Assembly: GCA_037577475.1 (NCBI GenBank)
Contig: CM075192.1
Location: 13,673,908 to 13,737,907 of the forward strand
Length of the DNA stretch: 64,000 nucleotides
Source: Chaunax sp. Z400
Taxonomy: Eukaryota > Chordata > Actinopteri > Lophiiformes > Chaunacidae
Direction: 5' to 3'
The notes under the pieces are model-generated. The model was not told where the DNA came from. It saw nothing but the letters and a program-made list of their open reading frames with translations, and ran no database searches. Numbering within the stretch: the stretch's first letter is position 1; every line of letters starts with the position of its first letter. This document shows, piece by piece, positions 12,354 to 24,762 of this stretch. The translations under genes were made by a program, and so were the position numbers.

Positions 12354-14560
12354 GTGGTGGACTGAAGACGATGCTGGGTGCCATGGAAGTTCCAAGTCAT
12401 GCTAGGGATCTCCTCCTGCAGCTCAACAGCCAGCGAACCAAGGGGTTCCTGTGCGATGTTATCATTGTGGTGCAGAACGCCCTCTTCAGAGCTCATAAGA
12501 ACATTCTGGCTGCCAGCAGCCTCTACTTGAAATCTTTGGTCGTCCATGATAATCTCATCAACCTCGACCATGAGATGGTGAGTCCAGGGGTCTTCAGGGT
12601 CATTCTGGACTACATCTACACAGGTCGCCTTAGTGAGGGAGACCCCACTTCTCCCACTGAACCAAATCTCGGGGCTGTCTTGGCAGCAGCCAGCTACCTT
12701 CAACTGCTTGACTTAGTGGCTTTGTGCAAAAAGAAGCTGAAAAGAAATGGCAAGTACCCTCCTCGCCCAAGTCCTGTGTTTCTGCCTTACCCAAAGATGG
12801 GGCCCAATAGTCTGGGTTTAGGAGGTGGTGGCAGGTATAGGGTTTCTACTCCTGTCATCCAATCCTGCCCTCCAGGAGGAATTTTGAATAGCCATGCAAC
12901 CCGGGCACCACCACTAGAGGAGCTAGTTCCCCATCGACTAGCTCTTCATGCAGGGGAGCTGTATGCCCCCACCTCCACCCAGGGCTCTCAGGTGTTCCCG
13001 TCCCTGCAGTCAACTTTGCCTGCCCAGCTTGGGCGTTCAGCCCACTCTGAGAGGAACTGCTCACCTAACTATGGCCTTGATCTCTCCAAGAAAAGCCCCA
13101 ACTCCCAGTCTCAGCACACTCCCTCTCACTCCCATCTGGCAAACACTCACAATGACGAAGAGCGAGACGGGAGTGACCGCACCAGTCCTATGCAGGGGTC
13201 GAATGGAAGGGTCTACCCCTCAGAAAAAATGGAGTCAACTGACCAGGCAAGCTCCCTCACTCCTCCTCCTTTCCCCCATCTCAACCAGCCTCTCGGCCCG
13301 CACCTCCCCCACCTGCATCGCTCAGGCTCCCAGGGTACAGATCGTTATCCATGCCCCACGAGCCCTGATACCCCCACGGATGGTGGCGAGGGAGGCAACA
13401 TCTACCGCTGGGTGAAACATGAGCCACTTTCATATACAGCAGAAGATGAAGATGAAGATGAGGATGAGGAGGAAGGAGCTGAAAATGGAGACCGACATCA
13501 TAACCACCACAAGGTTGGGGAGGAGAGTGAAGGAGCGGATGACAAGAGCGGATCAGGCACAGAGGAGACAGGCAGTAGTGAAGGCCGTCCATCCCCTCCT
13601 GGTTCGATGGGGAGGTTCCACATGCCGTATGAGCCGGAGAGCTTTGGGGACAATCTGTATGTCTGCATTCCTTGTGACAAAGGCTTCCCGAGCTCAGAGC
13701 AGCTCAATGCACATGTGGAGACACACACAGAAGAGGAGCTGTATGGCAACTCTGTTGGGGAGATGGGAAACAGCAATACCAGCAGCACCAAAAACATGAG
13801 CAGTAATACAAATGGTTATGGGAGCCTGAACAGCAGCAACAGTTTGAACAGTCTGTCTCACCTGGAGACCAAGTCCAACCAAGGGCTGAGTTCGGGGGGC
13901 ATCGGGGAGATGATCCGACCTTACCGCTGTTCCTCCTGCGAGAAGTCCTACAAGGACCCAGCCACTTTGCGCCAGCATGAGAAGACCCACTGGCTGACCC
14001 GTCCTTACCCGTGCAGCATCTGTGGTAAGAAGTTCACGCAGCGTGGTACCATGACTCGCCACATGCGCAGCCACCTGGGCCTTAAACCTTTTGCCTGCGA
14101 CTCTTGTGGCATGCGCTTCACTCGGCAGTATCGCCTCACTGAGCACATGCGCATCCACTCAGGGGAAAAGCCCTATGAATGTCAGGTGTGTGGAGGAAAG
14201 TTTGCTCAGCAGCGCAACCTCATCAGCCACATGAAGATGCACAGCAGTGGAGGGACTGCAGGGAGCCTGACTGCCGATGGGAAACTGAAGCTTGACTTTA
14301 CTGAGGGCATCTATCCTTTGAGTAAATATACAGCAGAGCATCTGGGTCTGAAGCAGGAGAAGGCCAATGAACTTCTCATCCAAGCGCAGCATCAATTGGT
14401 TGCAGATACAAAGGCCATAGAAAGTCTCTACCCGCTATCAAAACTGGCCTCTGAGCACCTGGGCCTCTCCCACGACAAGATGGATGTCCTGGGCCAATCC
14501 CTACCCCCTCCACAGGCCCTCTCTGAAGGCCGCACCATTGACCGCTACTCACCCAGCTAA
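12354..14560 (+). CDS. hic1: Hic1, BTB/POZ and five C2H2 zinc-finger transcriptional repressor (main coding exon)
   Basis: A nuclear sequence-specific repressor. In mammals it is a p53-responsive tumour suppressor that recruits CtBP, NuRD and SIRT1. Residues are numbered in the 752-residue spliced form. BTB/POZ is about 34-147 and contains FLCDVIIVVQNALFRAHKN. The CtBP-binding motif GLDLSKK is 258-264. A SUMO site of the psi-K-x-E type is V371-K372-H373-E374, the counterpart of the MKHEP site in human HIC1. An acidic run is 381-391. C2H2 fingers have first Cys/last His at 455/475, 543/563, 571/591, 599/619 and 627/647. Finger 1 is set apart by a Ser/Asn-rich spacer, and fingers 2-5 are contiguous. 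The acceptor TTGTTTTAG/GTGG sets the exon start. ATG 12371 or 12383 (GCCATGG context) serves if the non-coding first exon is used. VIIVVQNALF and the long tail after finger 5 favour HIC1 over HIC2. Length is close to human HIC1 (714-733). Confidence 0.97.
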
Positions 14561-16135
14561 GACTACATGTCCTCTATAAATGGGAATCACCAATAGGTCT
14601 CTGTGCACACACAACTTACAGTATTCAAAAGCCATTCACCTCAACTCAATATATCTGCACCTCAGACTCAGGCCAGAAGGAATTGGTCTGTAGATGAACA
14701 CCAAAATGTAGACTTTAAGTGCCTTTCTATGCATCTAATGTAGCTTAAAGTCCTTCTTCAAGAAGGAGCGCTGTGCTCTTCAGTGATCAAGGGACACTCA
14801 CCCAAAGAAGTACAGTATTTATGTACTGTGTATGCAATCATTTGAAAAATTATAGCCATTGAGCCAAAGTGACAAATTGAAAACCAAAATGAAATTGTTT
14901 TATTTATTTTTGTATCATGGTGAAATTCAAAGAGAAACTGTTGCAAGGAAACATTGCAATCCGACCCTAAAGCTGTGCACATAAGGTTGTGTACAAAAAA
15001 TGAAAAAGCACATCAATACAAGATTCAGGGTTTTGGTCCAGACCTGAGCGGAACTTTTTTGAATAAGCCAACTCCTCTGGACCTTAAAGTAACGAGAGTT
15101 TTTTTTCTTCCTGTGTTTGGGGTACTGGACAATTTATGTATCCCACTCCAGTTTCTCATAATCATGTTCCAGCCTCATAAGTTGGAGGCAAGGATTGCAG
15201 AATTTTGGTAAAGTCTGTGCCTTATTTTCTCTACATTTAAAAAAAAAAATAACCCACTCCTCTGCATATTTGTGTTGATAAAGACTCGCACTATGTGACA
15301 GTAATGGTAGCTTAATCAGCCTTAAACTTAGCCTGTGACTGTTCTTGAGCAAAAACTTCCTTTGCATGTTGACACCTCTTAGCTTTCAGTTGTTATTCAG
15401 ATGGAGAATGCACAGCCCTGTGATCTCATAACTGGGACCTGATTGCACATACCCAACTGATGACGTCCCAATGCCTGTTCAGTATGTGTGTAGCTTCATC
15501 TCATGGTGTCGACGAATCATGGGTGTTGCCTCTGACATTGTGCAAAATGTAGTTGTGGATGTGGCTGAGTAGAGAGGCATGGATCAGGTCAGAAGTAATG
15601 ACATAATAATTTGTCATTTATTGTCAAGAGCAATTACTCTATTCACAGAAGCCTGATGATTAATTGTGTTGCGGCAGCACTCAGATGCTGTGTTGCCGCT
15701 CCACTGTCCGACCTCTCATTTGACCTCCCTTGCCTGCAGTCTATTGGCTGTGAGCTACTGTTGACAGACCAAAGTGAGTCCTGTACTCAGCCCTTTGCGC
15801 TCCACACCCCACACACATATATAACCTCCCTTCACACATGTAGCGAGCTGCTAATCTGCCTGAGATATGAACATAAGAAGGGGCCTGTGGGTCTTCCCTG
15901 GAAACCAGTGGGTGAACAGCACACCCCAGCTGCTGTGCCTTAGTAATCCCTGTGAAATCTCTCTTTCTCCTGGGCAATTTGCACAGCTCGCCGGCATGAT
16001 GTCCCATTTCATGCCTGCCATCTTACCCCTCTGATCCACTTATTAACATTATAACCGAGCCTAGCAAATGTCTCCTGGCCTTGCCTCCTTTCTGGGCTGG
16101 TATCAAATGTAGAAATAAAGAATGACATATTTCTG
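14561..16135 (+). other. hic1: Probable hic1 3' untranslated region
   Basis: AT-rich non-coding sequence follows the TAA stop. The first canonical AATAAA on the + strand is at 16114-16119, so the UTR may be about 1.55 kb. The next good candidate is AATAAA at 17932-17937, followed by a GT-rich stretch (GGTGGTAGG...TGTGGG), which would give a 3.4-kb UTR. The end cannot be fixed without transcripts. No coding exon is seen in this stretch. Confidence 0.4.
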
Positions 16136-16618
16136 TGTTGGCTGACCAGCAGTTCCTTCAGCTTGAAAACAAAAGAGCACTTGCGGGTAGATGGCACATT
16201 TTTGTCTTTTAGTGTTTATTCCAAAAAAACATGCTGGCTTTTCTTTTCTTTTTTTCTTTTTCCACTTTTACTGGTCCTTAATTCAGATTACAAATGTCTG
16301 ACCACTATAGTGCCAAAACCAACCTCAGTGGGTGAATGTGAAGACTAAAGCCATACATACACTGTGATAGACTTAGTGAATCTTAACGGCTTAAAAAACA
16401 AAGACAATGTGCCTGATTTTTGGGATTGTTTTTATTTGAATAATTTAAGGGCTTTTTCTCTGTAGCGTATGATCATATCAAACATGTTGTTTTCTGTCAC
16501 TTGCTTTATTTTGATCTGAACTAAAAGCAGCACACGTGAAATTGGTGCTTACCTCAGGACTGAACCCAGCATGGGGATGCTAAGCTTTACTAAACCCTCA
16601 AATGACAATGTCAACATA

Positions 16619-16640
16619 CACACACACCTCCACAGACACA

Positions 16641-16670
<30 letters not shown>
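16619..16670. repeat. (CA)n microsatellite
   Basis: Interrupted CA tract with a final uninterrupted run of about 28 bp, followed by a T-run. Confidence 0.9.
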
Positions 16671-16673
<3 letters not shown>

Positions 16674-18225
16674 TTTTATTTTCTTATTAACAGGGCAGTT
16701 GTCCTGTGTTAAACCTGTGGTTATTTCTGTGTTTATACATTTCTTTTTACAGTTTTATGGTGGAGAGATAATATGTGATATTAACTTTTTTGTTTAGCAT
16801 TTTTACTATGTGGTATACATTTTCTATTGTGTTGTCCTCTAAGAGGCTTGTGTCGGGTCTGGCCAATTCCAATGTATAAAATAAGGTAAAGTCATCTTGG
16901 TAATATCTCATGTGGCTGTTTGTGAATATCTGAACCACATTTTAGCGAGCACGGTGGCATTGATTTTTGTTTTCAACCACTCATACATTAAAGTCGAGGT
17001 GACAAGTGTAGTGTTTTGAAATATTTCTACAAGACATGATGTATCATCAGCACTTCCCTAAACAGATGAGCAGTGGCTTTGCTGAGCACATATGAAAACC
17101 AGCCTGATACTGTTTGACCTCTTTTCTTCAGAGGTTAGTGAACTTTAGATGACAGACTGTCTGAGGCCGTACATGCACACAAAAACACAGGAAGTCAGCT
17201 TGTTATGGATGATGCTCCAAGTTTTGGGACTGTATTTTTTTAAATTTTTTTTTAGCTTCAATTCATTATTAACAGTAGGAAGTTGGTCTGCAAACGTGTG
17301 CATGCAGTCACTTATTCAATGTTAAATATGTAGGAATAGGTGGATGTCAGTCGTGGGAATTTCACTCCCCCCACTCCCTCTCATTCACTAGTTTAAATGA
17401 AAATCTGTCTCCTCCTTTCCCTTGTCTCACACCATTAACATAACAAAAAGTGTTTCCTCCGTCACCTCAAATCGGTGCAGGAGGGAAGAGCAAAGATAAT
17501 TTCTGAACATCTCTGCAGACGTACACTGTTGCTTTGTTGCATTGACACATATGGCAGACAGAGGGAGAGGTGTGTGCATCTAAAAAAAAAGGGGAAACAT
17601 TTGCTTGACTGTTTGTATGTCCATATGCTATTTGAGCTGAAGAAAGGCTGTCAATGCATGTCCTGGGAATGGGGTCGGTGTGAAGGAGATGAGTCGAGGA
17701 GCAGGAAGTGAACTTTTGACTGGTGTGTTGTGTTGAGCAGGATGTACCGTGTGTTTCTGCTCAGAGGCAGATAGAGAGTTGGAGAATGGGGAGGGAGAGG
17801 AGCAGGGAGAACGCAGCAGGGTGGACGTGAGCCATTGTCTCAGTAAGAAAGCCTGTCCGTACTTCTGAAAGTCCATTCAGAAAACATGTAGACTGTATCT
17901 TCTCTTTTCCTTCCCCTTTTTGCTCTTTGGGAATAAACCTGTGCTCAGTATCACGGTGGTAGGACATTGTGGGCTTTCAAGGGCTGCGTGGAAGCCATTC
18001 AGACGTTTTGTTACAATTTGAGGATGTTGTGGTTAAGTTTTTTGGTACCCTTTTAGTTAGAGGAAATCATTAAAACATTTTCATCATACGTCTTTTTCCC
18101 AAACGTTTCTGAAAAATTGGGGCAGGATGTAAATCATAATTTAAAATAAGTGGAGTATTTATTTTCCTCAGTGGTTGATTTAATTAGCAAAATTGCAAGA
18201 GTTGCTTCAATTAGGTGGTGTGGCT

Positions 18226-18252
18226 CATTTTATTTTATTTTATTTTATTTTT
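18226..18252. repeat. (ATTTT)n pentanucleotide repeat
   Basis: Five tandem copies of an ATTTT unit. Confidence 0.9.
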
Positions 18253-20107
18253 TCATTCATTTCTAATGTTATTAAGGCAACCATCCAAAGCCCATAACTT
18301 ACCATAACACTAACAAGAAAGACGTAAAAAAAAAATCCTAACCCCAAAATATGCAAAGTATGTGTTTGAGCTTTCTATCAGCTGCAGTAAGACAGGGTCA
18401 CCTATGTGACTGGTGACAGGCTGAATACTCATGATCTGTAATCACACCACTGTTTGACATTTATTGTGTTTCAGGTTGTGTGCCAAAAACACCGAAGCAC
18501 TTACTAGACATCGCAAAAACATGTTATGAAAGCCATTATCTCCGGGGTAATCCTGACAGCACAGTGTAGACATGCCACTATTGTGCAATGTACATATTTC
18601 GTTTTATGAGGTCTCATTTAAATGTAAGCTAGAGCCTAATAATATCAATAATCAAGCCTTAGTTTGGCGCTGAAACCAAAAACTGACTCTGAAGTCAACC
18701 AATACAAATGTGCCTTCAGTATAACAAGTGTCGATGATTCTGCAATAAATTTGATGCTTCTATGCCTGCGTGTCTGTGAGTGTGTAGGTGTTATGATGCG
18801 TCCACATCGTGCACCTGTCCTTCTACATGTCTGAGTGCCTTTCCCACAGTATAGCAGGCTAAAGTGCAAGAGAGAGGGAGACTTGACACTTTCAAGAGTC
18901 TTTATTGCAAGCAGCTGCTTTAGATTTATTTCCCCGAACTGCACTTTTCTGGAAAAATCATTGTGTTGTGTTTTTTATTACGCTTATGATCCCCTAGAAG
19001 TCCCACAATTGCCTTTCCTCTGGCAATTTTCTTCCTTCACTTTCCTCCTCTTCCTCCCTCCAGTGCAGATCTTGGCCACGCTCATTCATTGCCCTCAAAA
19101 GCACAGCTTCCCTTCTCACCTCTCTCTCTGTCCCCTTCTTACTCTCAGCCCAAACCGCTGACCCACAGCACCCACTGCCTCCTTCCCCTCCCGTGATCCA
19201 CTTACTTCCAGCTGGTTTTCATGCTGAAGAAGACAGTTGTCTAAATGTTTATGCGAAGAGCTACTTTCTTTTTCTGTTAGCCCTGATCAATTTCCAAAGT
19301 GAACTTTGTGGCATGTGTTAAAATACGGAAGATGATGACAGAGCAAATACAAAAGTTTAACATTGTTAATGTTTTCTGATCTTCAGGCCAAGAAGCGGCT
19401 CACTAAGGGAGATTAAAGACAGCATATCGTTGCAGAGGAGTTGTATGGATAATGTGAAGGGGGAATGTTTGGGGTGAAATATGCTCAGAAAGATGCCAGT
19501 AAAGTAAACATGTATGAAATTGCACAATTGAGCCGTGCCTTGGCTGCGCCAGCCGAGTCATGTGCTGAGATGTGTAGAACAAGCAAGAGGGAACAGTTGA
19601 GAGGAGTCGAAACAGGGAGAAAAGTGTGTTATGCTTGATAGTCACACCTTTTAAATAACAAAGGAAAGCTTGTTGCTTTGTGTGTCTGTTCACGTCTATT
19701 TTATTATCATCTTTTAGGAAATTATTTTGTGAAGAATCACAGTTTTCTGCCTTCTCGTCGGTTGCTGCAGGCCATTGTCAAGGATTTTTAAAGTTAATGT
19801 CAGCGTGCCCTCAGCGATGTCATCCTTTTTCCAGCCTTAACAATCATCACCAGCAGATGACCCGTCTTGTATAGTTGACTGGGGAAGGGGGCAGGCTGCT
19901 TTGGTTGTCCTCCGTCTGTTTGGCTTGGTTCTTTGTTTCTGTCTCCACCTTGAGCACATATAAAACAGGCTAAGTGGACTTTGGCTTGAATCTCTTCGTT
20001 TACAGTGTACAACGTCTGCTCCAGAGGTTTAAATTCAAAGGCAAACAGAGCAATGACAAAACAAGCAGGGATCCTGAAGAGGGAAAGTTGGTCGGGGGAG
20101 AAGATTT

Positions 20108-20164
20108 TATTCTCTCTCTCTCTCTCACACACACACAAACACACACTCACACACATACACACAA
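20108..20164. repeat. Compound (TC)n(CA)n microsatellite
   Basis: A TC run passes into a CA run with a few interruptions. The open frames crossing it encode Ser-Leu and Thr-His runs and are not genes. Confidence 0.85.
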
Positions 20165-20342
20165 CCAGCTGGATGGCAGACTGCTGCTCCAGATTAGGTC
20201 AGATTTAATTAGGCTGCCCTGCTCTGTTTGGAGTGTCACTTCTTGTAGAAAAAGTCATTATTAAAGAAAAGGTGATTCCGCTGACGGCTTCCACCCAACA
20301 CACACTAAAACCTGTGCCAAATGTTACAGAGGCTAAGGATCC

Positions 20343-20402
20343 TCACACACACACAGACACACACACACACACACACCCACGCACCCACACACTAACACAC
20401 AT
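20343..20402. repeat. (CA)n microsatellite, interrupted
   Basis: CA tract of about 60 bp with GACA, CCCACG and CTAA interruptions. Confidence 0.85.
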
Positions 20403-23400
20403 ATACAAAGACATGCAGGAACATCTGGTTTTGGAAAATGGTTATGTGTAGACGTGATTGATTATGATTGAATGAAGATCGTTGTGACGTTTCGAGGTGG
20501 TTCTACCTGACTGGTTGTGGTTCACGAATAAGAAATTTCAGCAGTAACACAATCTGCTAAGCAGACAGTGGTTGCTGTTGATAGATGAAAAAAAAACCCC
20601 ACCTGATAGAATACTTATATACAATGGAAATGATATTTTTCAGTTTAGGACAGGATTTTATTTCAGCAGGCATGAAGCAGACGTTCGTGACACATCAATA
20701 ATGTCAATAATGTGTTTCGTTTGTGGTTTTTATGCCATTAAAAGAATTAAAAGCAATACATTAAACCAAACAGTATTTTTTATTTTTTTTGCATTTTCTG
20801 CATTTCATTGTCAATATTGATCTTACTTTGCTTTAGTGAAATGAATGTATTTATTGCATGTCAAAATGTTTTATAGTTATAACTTTTGTGTAAATTTCAA
20901 TGGTGAGTTTTTAAAATAGTTTCATTTAATTATGGTGTCTCGATAAAATCATGTTGATAAAGCTTTTATTTTTTAAAAGCCAATGTGAATTATGTCATGT
21001 TTATTTTGTTATTATACTCAAAATCTACTTGGCAATAAAGTGAATTGCATAATGAATTTACAAGTGAATGTGTCAAATTATTGAATGTATTCACTGTTCT
21101 TTTGTTCATTTATTTGAATAAAAATAATTATTCATAATAATACACATATATATATATTTCTATTATACAAACATGACATCACCCTATATTTTTGATATGG
21201 TAAAATCGATAATTTTATGACACTGTTTTTTATACATTTCAAAATCTTCCATGCCAAAAGCAGCTGACCAGTGCAGTAACCATTTGTGTCTGTGACACAT
21301 TTATTGCGCATGTTATGGGATTTACATTAAAAGAAAATGTGAGACAAAAGACCACGATCAAGACCATTTCACAGCAATGACGACCACAAAAATGAGCAAC
21401 TTCTGTTCATTTTCCTGTGATACATTGGCCTCCATGTTTATACTCTCCCACATGGAGACATGTGAGTGCCTCATTTAAGACAGAGAATTTCAAATGAATC
21501 TCATACATCACACACAGTCCACATGCAACAATGAACAGATCCATTACTCTGTCAGCAGGAGCAAAACCAGCCAGGCAGACACACACATACGCACAGACAC
21601 ACACACTCACATCCTTTTCCACTGTGTGAAAATCACCTTATTATCACCGGCACATAAGAAATCATAGTGCCTTCCAGATGTTTGATATGAGTTACCTCCT
21701 GACATTAAACAAATTAGCATTTCTTCTCTCAGGTGCTGTAAATCATCGACATTCATGACCTCGAAGAGCTTCCAGAGAGATCGTATTCACCAGGTGTAAT
21801 GACAGACGTTGTCCACTTTATGCTCTTTGAGCAGTAGGTGAAAACCAAAAGGAACAGCATGACATTCATCACATGTTTCAGTTCATTCGCTCTCCTAAAG
21901 CCTGGACCACAGGCACAGTTTTCTCTGAGTTAATGTTACATTTTGGCTTTATTTTCAGGGTTGTGGCCTCCATACTGTATCTATTAGACTATTAACAAAT
22001 AAGATCTTAATTAAAAGTCCACTTACTCATCTTTTCCAGAGCTTTCAAGCTAGTCTGTATTTCCAAGTTCAAGAATTAACGTGCCATTTTCATGCTTTTT
22101 TTAATCAGCGATGAGAACAATGGACTCACTATTTGACATTGTGATATTTAGTGATACATATTGCTGAAATCAAGGAATCTGGTGATATCATTGCAATGAG
22201 GGCCTACCGGCCAACAAACACAACCTATAAACAAACCAAAACTTTAGTCGGACTATCTAAACCTCTTCGTTTGAAGGAAAGTTAGTGTTCAGACCTACTG
22301 CGCTAAAAGATTGCAAGGGGCGGTATTGGGGCGTGTGTTGCTTCAGGTACTGGTGTGAGTGTGACATGAAATATATCTCAGGAAGTGCAGTTTAAGTAAT
22401 GGATAAATGTGTTTACAGACACGTGTTTATACTCCGAGACCGGACTTTACAACTATGGAAAGTTAGCATTGCTGCAATTATTTTATCTTTCATTGTAATA
22501 ATCGGGAGGTATAACATTACAAACAGTGTTTGTGTCAGAAGGTAGACTAACATGAATATTTACATGCATATTTGATTGGATTTTGAAGTGTAAGTTGAAC
22601 CTGGCACAACCTTTTTGCCTGCATTTTTGCCAGAATCCTCTGCCTCAATGGGCCGGCTTCATTCAAATGAAGGAGGGGGCTGTTTTTTATTTATTTTTTT
22701 ATTCAGGGCCAGAGTTTGTCTGAACACAGCCTAAAACTGAATGTACAGTAATGTTGGTCATAATCCTAACCTGACAGGCCAGATGGTTTGTTGCACAGAA
22801 CCATCTGAGAAGTCACTGTGAAAAAATACTTGGCAGGTGATTGGATGAACTATTTGTCTACCAGTGCAGCCAGTTGATAAATCAAAATCTTGCTGAAGCC
22901 AGTTAGTAGAAGAGCGAAAACATATTTTTCATCAAGAAAAGCCTTTTCGAGGCGTTCCTTGCACTTCTTTAAGAGAATATTCTCCAGTTCTGATAAAACT
23001 GATGCCAAACAGCATCTGTGCTTCTTTAGGAGCATGTTGTCAGAAATCTCAGTGCCTACTGCTCATACTGAGAAACCAGGAGACCCTCTGGCCTACTCTC
23101 TTGCCTCTCTGCCACCCAGGGGCATCACATATAAAATGGCAAAGGTCTGAGGTGTCTGGTGTCAGGCAGTGGGTGCCTGATCCAGCCTGGTAATGTCAAG
23201 AGGGGACACAAACATTGGGTGCCAGGTATCCTAAAAATCTTGCTATAAGTTTCAAGTCTACTGTAAAGTGAGACTTTATGAGTTTTGAACTACAGTCACC
23301 GTGGACACAGTTTTTTTCAATTGACTTTATACGTTCTACTCGTAGAACCGCACAAGTCACATGAAAATGTCCACAGACAGTGAACGTGAGGGATACGTCT

Positions 23401-24076
23401 GTTTGTGTTCACTCAGCGACGTAGCAGTGAACTTTTCAGGATGTGAGCAATGTATGCTGGGAGAGGCGCCAGACCTTTTTCACCCTAAAGAGGAATGATC
23501 AGGTAAAACATGACTAGATGAGGTTGATAATTGGTGGCTTTCCAGTGGACTGGATGTTTGTGTAACCTGGTGCCTCAGATGTAGAGTAGGTGGGACATGC
23601 AAAGGGCAAAGCTGTTGACTACAGAGTCATTCAACTCTGCACACACACTGCAGTGCCTCTGCTGTCAGCAGTGAAGAAAGAGATTAGGAAGTGTGTGTTC
23701 ATATCTGTGTTTGCATGTGAAACAGTGAACTGACATGACAATGGTATCAAAGTTATTAAAGAGTGATTCCAGTGTAATTCAGGTTTGTTCCTATTTCTGG
23801 GCCTTGGCAACTTCTCAACAAATCCAGGAAGCATAGAGAAGATCCCAGGAGACTCCTCATGTTGCTTTCAATATTATGTCGTCATTCTGTCGTCATATGT
23901 TGTTTACGTTTCAAAAGAAATTCAGTCACAGTTTTATATTAGTGTGCAGAAGAGTTCAATTAGGCATGACCAGCAAAGCCAGATGAGATGAGGCATCTTA
24001 ATTTCCTGTTTCTCTGGTATCTGTATTTCCAACTACATTTTCAACCACTGGCCTAAATTCTCATAATCATGATTGT

Positions 24077-24113
24077 TTTGATTGACCATAATAACATGTT
24101 ATGGTCAATCAAA
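24077..24113. repeat. Perfect 15-bp inverted repeat with 7-nt spacer
   Basis: TTTGATTGACCATAA (24077-24091) is followed by TAACATG and then its exact reverse complement (24099-24113). The spacer adds further self-complementarity (ATAACATGTTAT). It is AT-rich and could form a cruciform or an RNA hairpin. No mobile-element ends were recognised around it. Confidence 0.85.
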
Positions 24114-24762
24114 CCAAAGCAAGATAGTCCAGCTGCTCCTACAATTATATTTAAAATTGGCATCTTCTGATTTAAAAAAAAAGAAAAAAAAGATCATTGT
24201 TCCAGCAAGAAGTCCTGCCTTGGAACAGGAAAAGTAATAATTGCAAAAAAAAATAGGAAAAACAGACCCGGAAGTAACATTTTAAATGTTTAAACTAAAT
24301 TAAATGTATATGACAGTGAAAGACTTTATGTTAAATTTAATTTAATTACATGTTGACAGTTACACTATTGTATGGTGTGAAATAATGGCTGATTTTGAAT
24401 CTGTGCCAAAGCCTTTTTGCTTAATGCTTTGAAGACCACAACTTGGAATGTTCTTAACTAACCTATAGTTAATTAACCTATAATTAACCCAGTAGTAACT
24501 CTTAAACATTACTTGACCTATAAATGTTTTTAATACAGTACGACAAAGTACTGTACATTTTGGATAATGTTCGTTTAATAGAAATTAAGTTATTATAATT
24601 ATGGTTCAGGAAGAAGACCACCCATTCTCTCTCACTAATCCGGCCCCCTGCACCTCAATCACCTTTGCATACCTATATAAGTGAGTCCACCCCTTTCCCT
24701 CCCACTTGTCTCAAGTTCTCATGACCCTTCCCAAAACCTTCATCTCCTCTTCCTCCTCTTTT

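Larger units (their letters stand above)
16136..24070. other. Gene desert downstream of hic1, no gene seen
   Basis: About 8 kb of AT-rich DNA with only microsatellites recognised. Open frames are under 125 codons, lack domains and often run through CA/TG tracts. A dispersed regulatory function next to a developmental transcription factor gene is possible, but no element could be identified by eye. Confidence 0.55.

Noticed and set aside
12350..14395. Antisense and alternate-frame ORFs over hic1 (e.g. 12350-12703, 12948-13415, 13694-14158)
   Set aside because: They are shadows of the hic1 frame, with no domains and composition explained by the GC-rich coding strand.
12354..14560. Assignment as hic2
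   Set aside because: The BTB sequence VIIVVQNALFRAHKN and the about 105-residue tail after finger 5 ending in TIDRYSPS match HIC1. HIC2 ends soon after the last finger and has a different BTB word at this place.
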